From: Bauldia sp.
GTDB lineage: Bacteria; Pseudomonadota; Alphaproteobacteria; Rhizobiales; Kaistiaceae
NCBI GenBank assembly: GCA_020442095.1
Contig: JAGRKY010000279.1
Location: 1-6,349, forward strand
Reading direction: 5' to 3'
DNA length: 6,349 nucleotides
Part shown: positions 6,093 through 6,349 of the stretch, one piece after another
Position numbering within the stretch: position 1 is the stretch's first letter
Layout: the number at the start of each line of letters is the position of its first letter
Translations under genes and position numbers: made by a program
Notes under the pieces: generated by a model
What the model was told of the DNA's origin: nothing
Database searches by the model: none
What the model saw: only the letters and a program-made list of their open reading frames with translations

Positions 6093-6269
6093 ATGAAGAC
6101 CGACAAGCAGAAGGCAGCGGAGATCCTTCGCAAGCGGCGGCTCGCCGCCGAAGGGCTCGAGGACACGCCCGGCGGCGAAAATCCGCTGGAGGATCCGTCC
6201 GAAGAGAAGAAAGACGCCGAGGAACTCGGCGACGAGGCGATCACCACCGATCTCGGCCTGCATCGCTAA
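6093..6269 (+). CDS. Small highly charged hypothetical protein (58 aa)
   Basis: A 58-residue protein that I do not recognise. The start is well supported: a near-perfect Shine-Dalgarno sequence AAAGGAGG (6077-6084) lies 8 bases before the ATG. The first 20 residues are basic and probably helical, with ILRKRRLAAEG at 11-21. The rest is acidic, with 16 Asp/Glu against 10 Lys/Arg overall, and contains Gly/Pro turns at 26-35. There is no cysteine, signal peptide or membrane segment, so it is probably a soluble and partly disordered cytoplasmic protein. It is divergent from the DUF2865 gene and converges with the gene entering from the right. A DNA- or RNA-associated role is possible from the basic N-terminus, but nothing proves it. 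Confidence 0.7.
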   Translation: MKTDKQKAAEILRKRRLAAEGLEDTPGGENPLEDPSEEKKDAEELGDEAITTDLGLHR

Positions 6270-6285
6270 CCCGGCAATCGCCGGG
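6270..6285. terminator. Hairpin between convergent genes, probable bidirectional terminator
   Basis: A perfect stem CCCGGC-AATC-GCCGGG begins at the base after the stop codon of the 58-residue protein gene and lies 10 bases past the stop of the leftward gene. It lacks a T-run on the plus strand and has only GTTAG on the minus strand. Its placement between two converging stops supports a transcript-ending role for both. Confidence 0.45.
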
Positions 6286-6295
6286 AGCGGCGCGG

Positions 6296-6349
6296 TCAGC
6301 CCCGGTCGCGGAACTTGTTGACGATCGGATAGCGCCGGTCGCGGCCGAA
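6296..6349 (-). CDS. 3' end of a leftward gene, possibly NAD+ synthase
   Basis: Only the last 17 codons and a TGA stop (6296-6298) are in the window. They read FGRDRRYPIVNKFRDRG, and the frame is open to the window edge. The FGRDRRYPI-N-FR pattern resembles, from memory, the C-terminus of alphaproteobacterial NAD+ synthase (NadE), which makes NAD+ from its deamido precursor using ATP and ammonia or glutamine. Seventeen residues are too few to be certain. The gene converges with the 58-residue protein gene across a short hairpin. Confidence 0.45.
   Translation of the reverse strand, partial: FGRDRRYPIVNKFRDRG

Noticed and set aside
4903..6096. 397-residue open frame on the plus strand, opposite the DUF2865 gene
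   Set aside because: The minus strand carries a signal peptide, a ribosome site and a recognised domain. The plus-strand product is an Arg/Ala/Val-rich shadow.

Overview
The window reads as chromosome of a high-GC alphaproteobacterium, most likely of the order Hyphomicrobiales (Rhizobiales). The best clue is the DUF2865 protein, a family known mainly from that order. A lipoprotein L,D-transpeptidase, an ABC-3 metal permease and a compact RecD-like helicase fit the same background. No rRNA, tRNA, CRISPR array, insertion sequence or integrase was seen.

Layout, left to right. Positions 1-771 (+) are the last 256 residues of a zinc/manganese-type ABC permease whose start probably lies outside the window. 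Positions 871-1671 (+) encode a small RTX-type calcium-binding protein with five exact 9-residue repeats and no signal peptide, so it is a likely type I secretion substrate. A GC-rich hairpin follows it. Positions 1742-2836 (+) encode a 364-residue superfamily 1B helicase with all main motifs intact. Only 16 bases away and convergent lies a TIR-domain gene (2853-3509, -). It keeps the conserved glutamate of NAD-cleaving TIR domains and has a small C-terminal domain that looks winged-helix-like. Upstream of it on the same strand are a lipoprotein L,D-transpeptidase (3611-4453, -) and the exported DUF2865 protein (4657-5799, -). A 293-base divergent region then leads to a 58-residue charged protein (6093-6269, +). 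The last 54 bases are the 3' end of a leftward gene, possibly NAD+ synthase.

How the genes relate. The three leftward genes are separated by gaps of 203 and 101 bases, each with its own regulatory-looking inverted repeats, so they look like separate units rather than a tight operon. The DUF2865 protein and the transpeptidase both act in the cell envelope. The TIR protein and the helicase are the only pair with a possible defence flavour. They converge and so do not share a promoter, and a joint system is only a weak inference. The most distinctive non-coding signal is a perfect CRP-like palindrome with extra half-sites (4578-4606) in an AT-richer patch before the transpeptidase gene.
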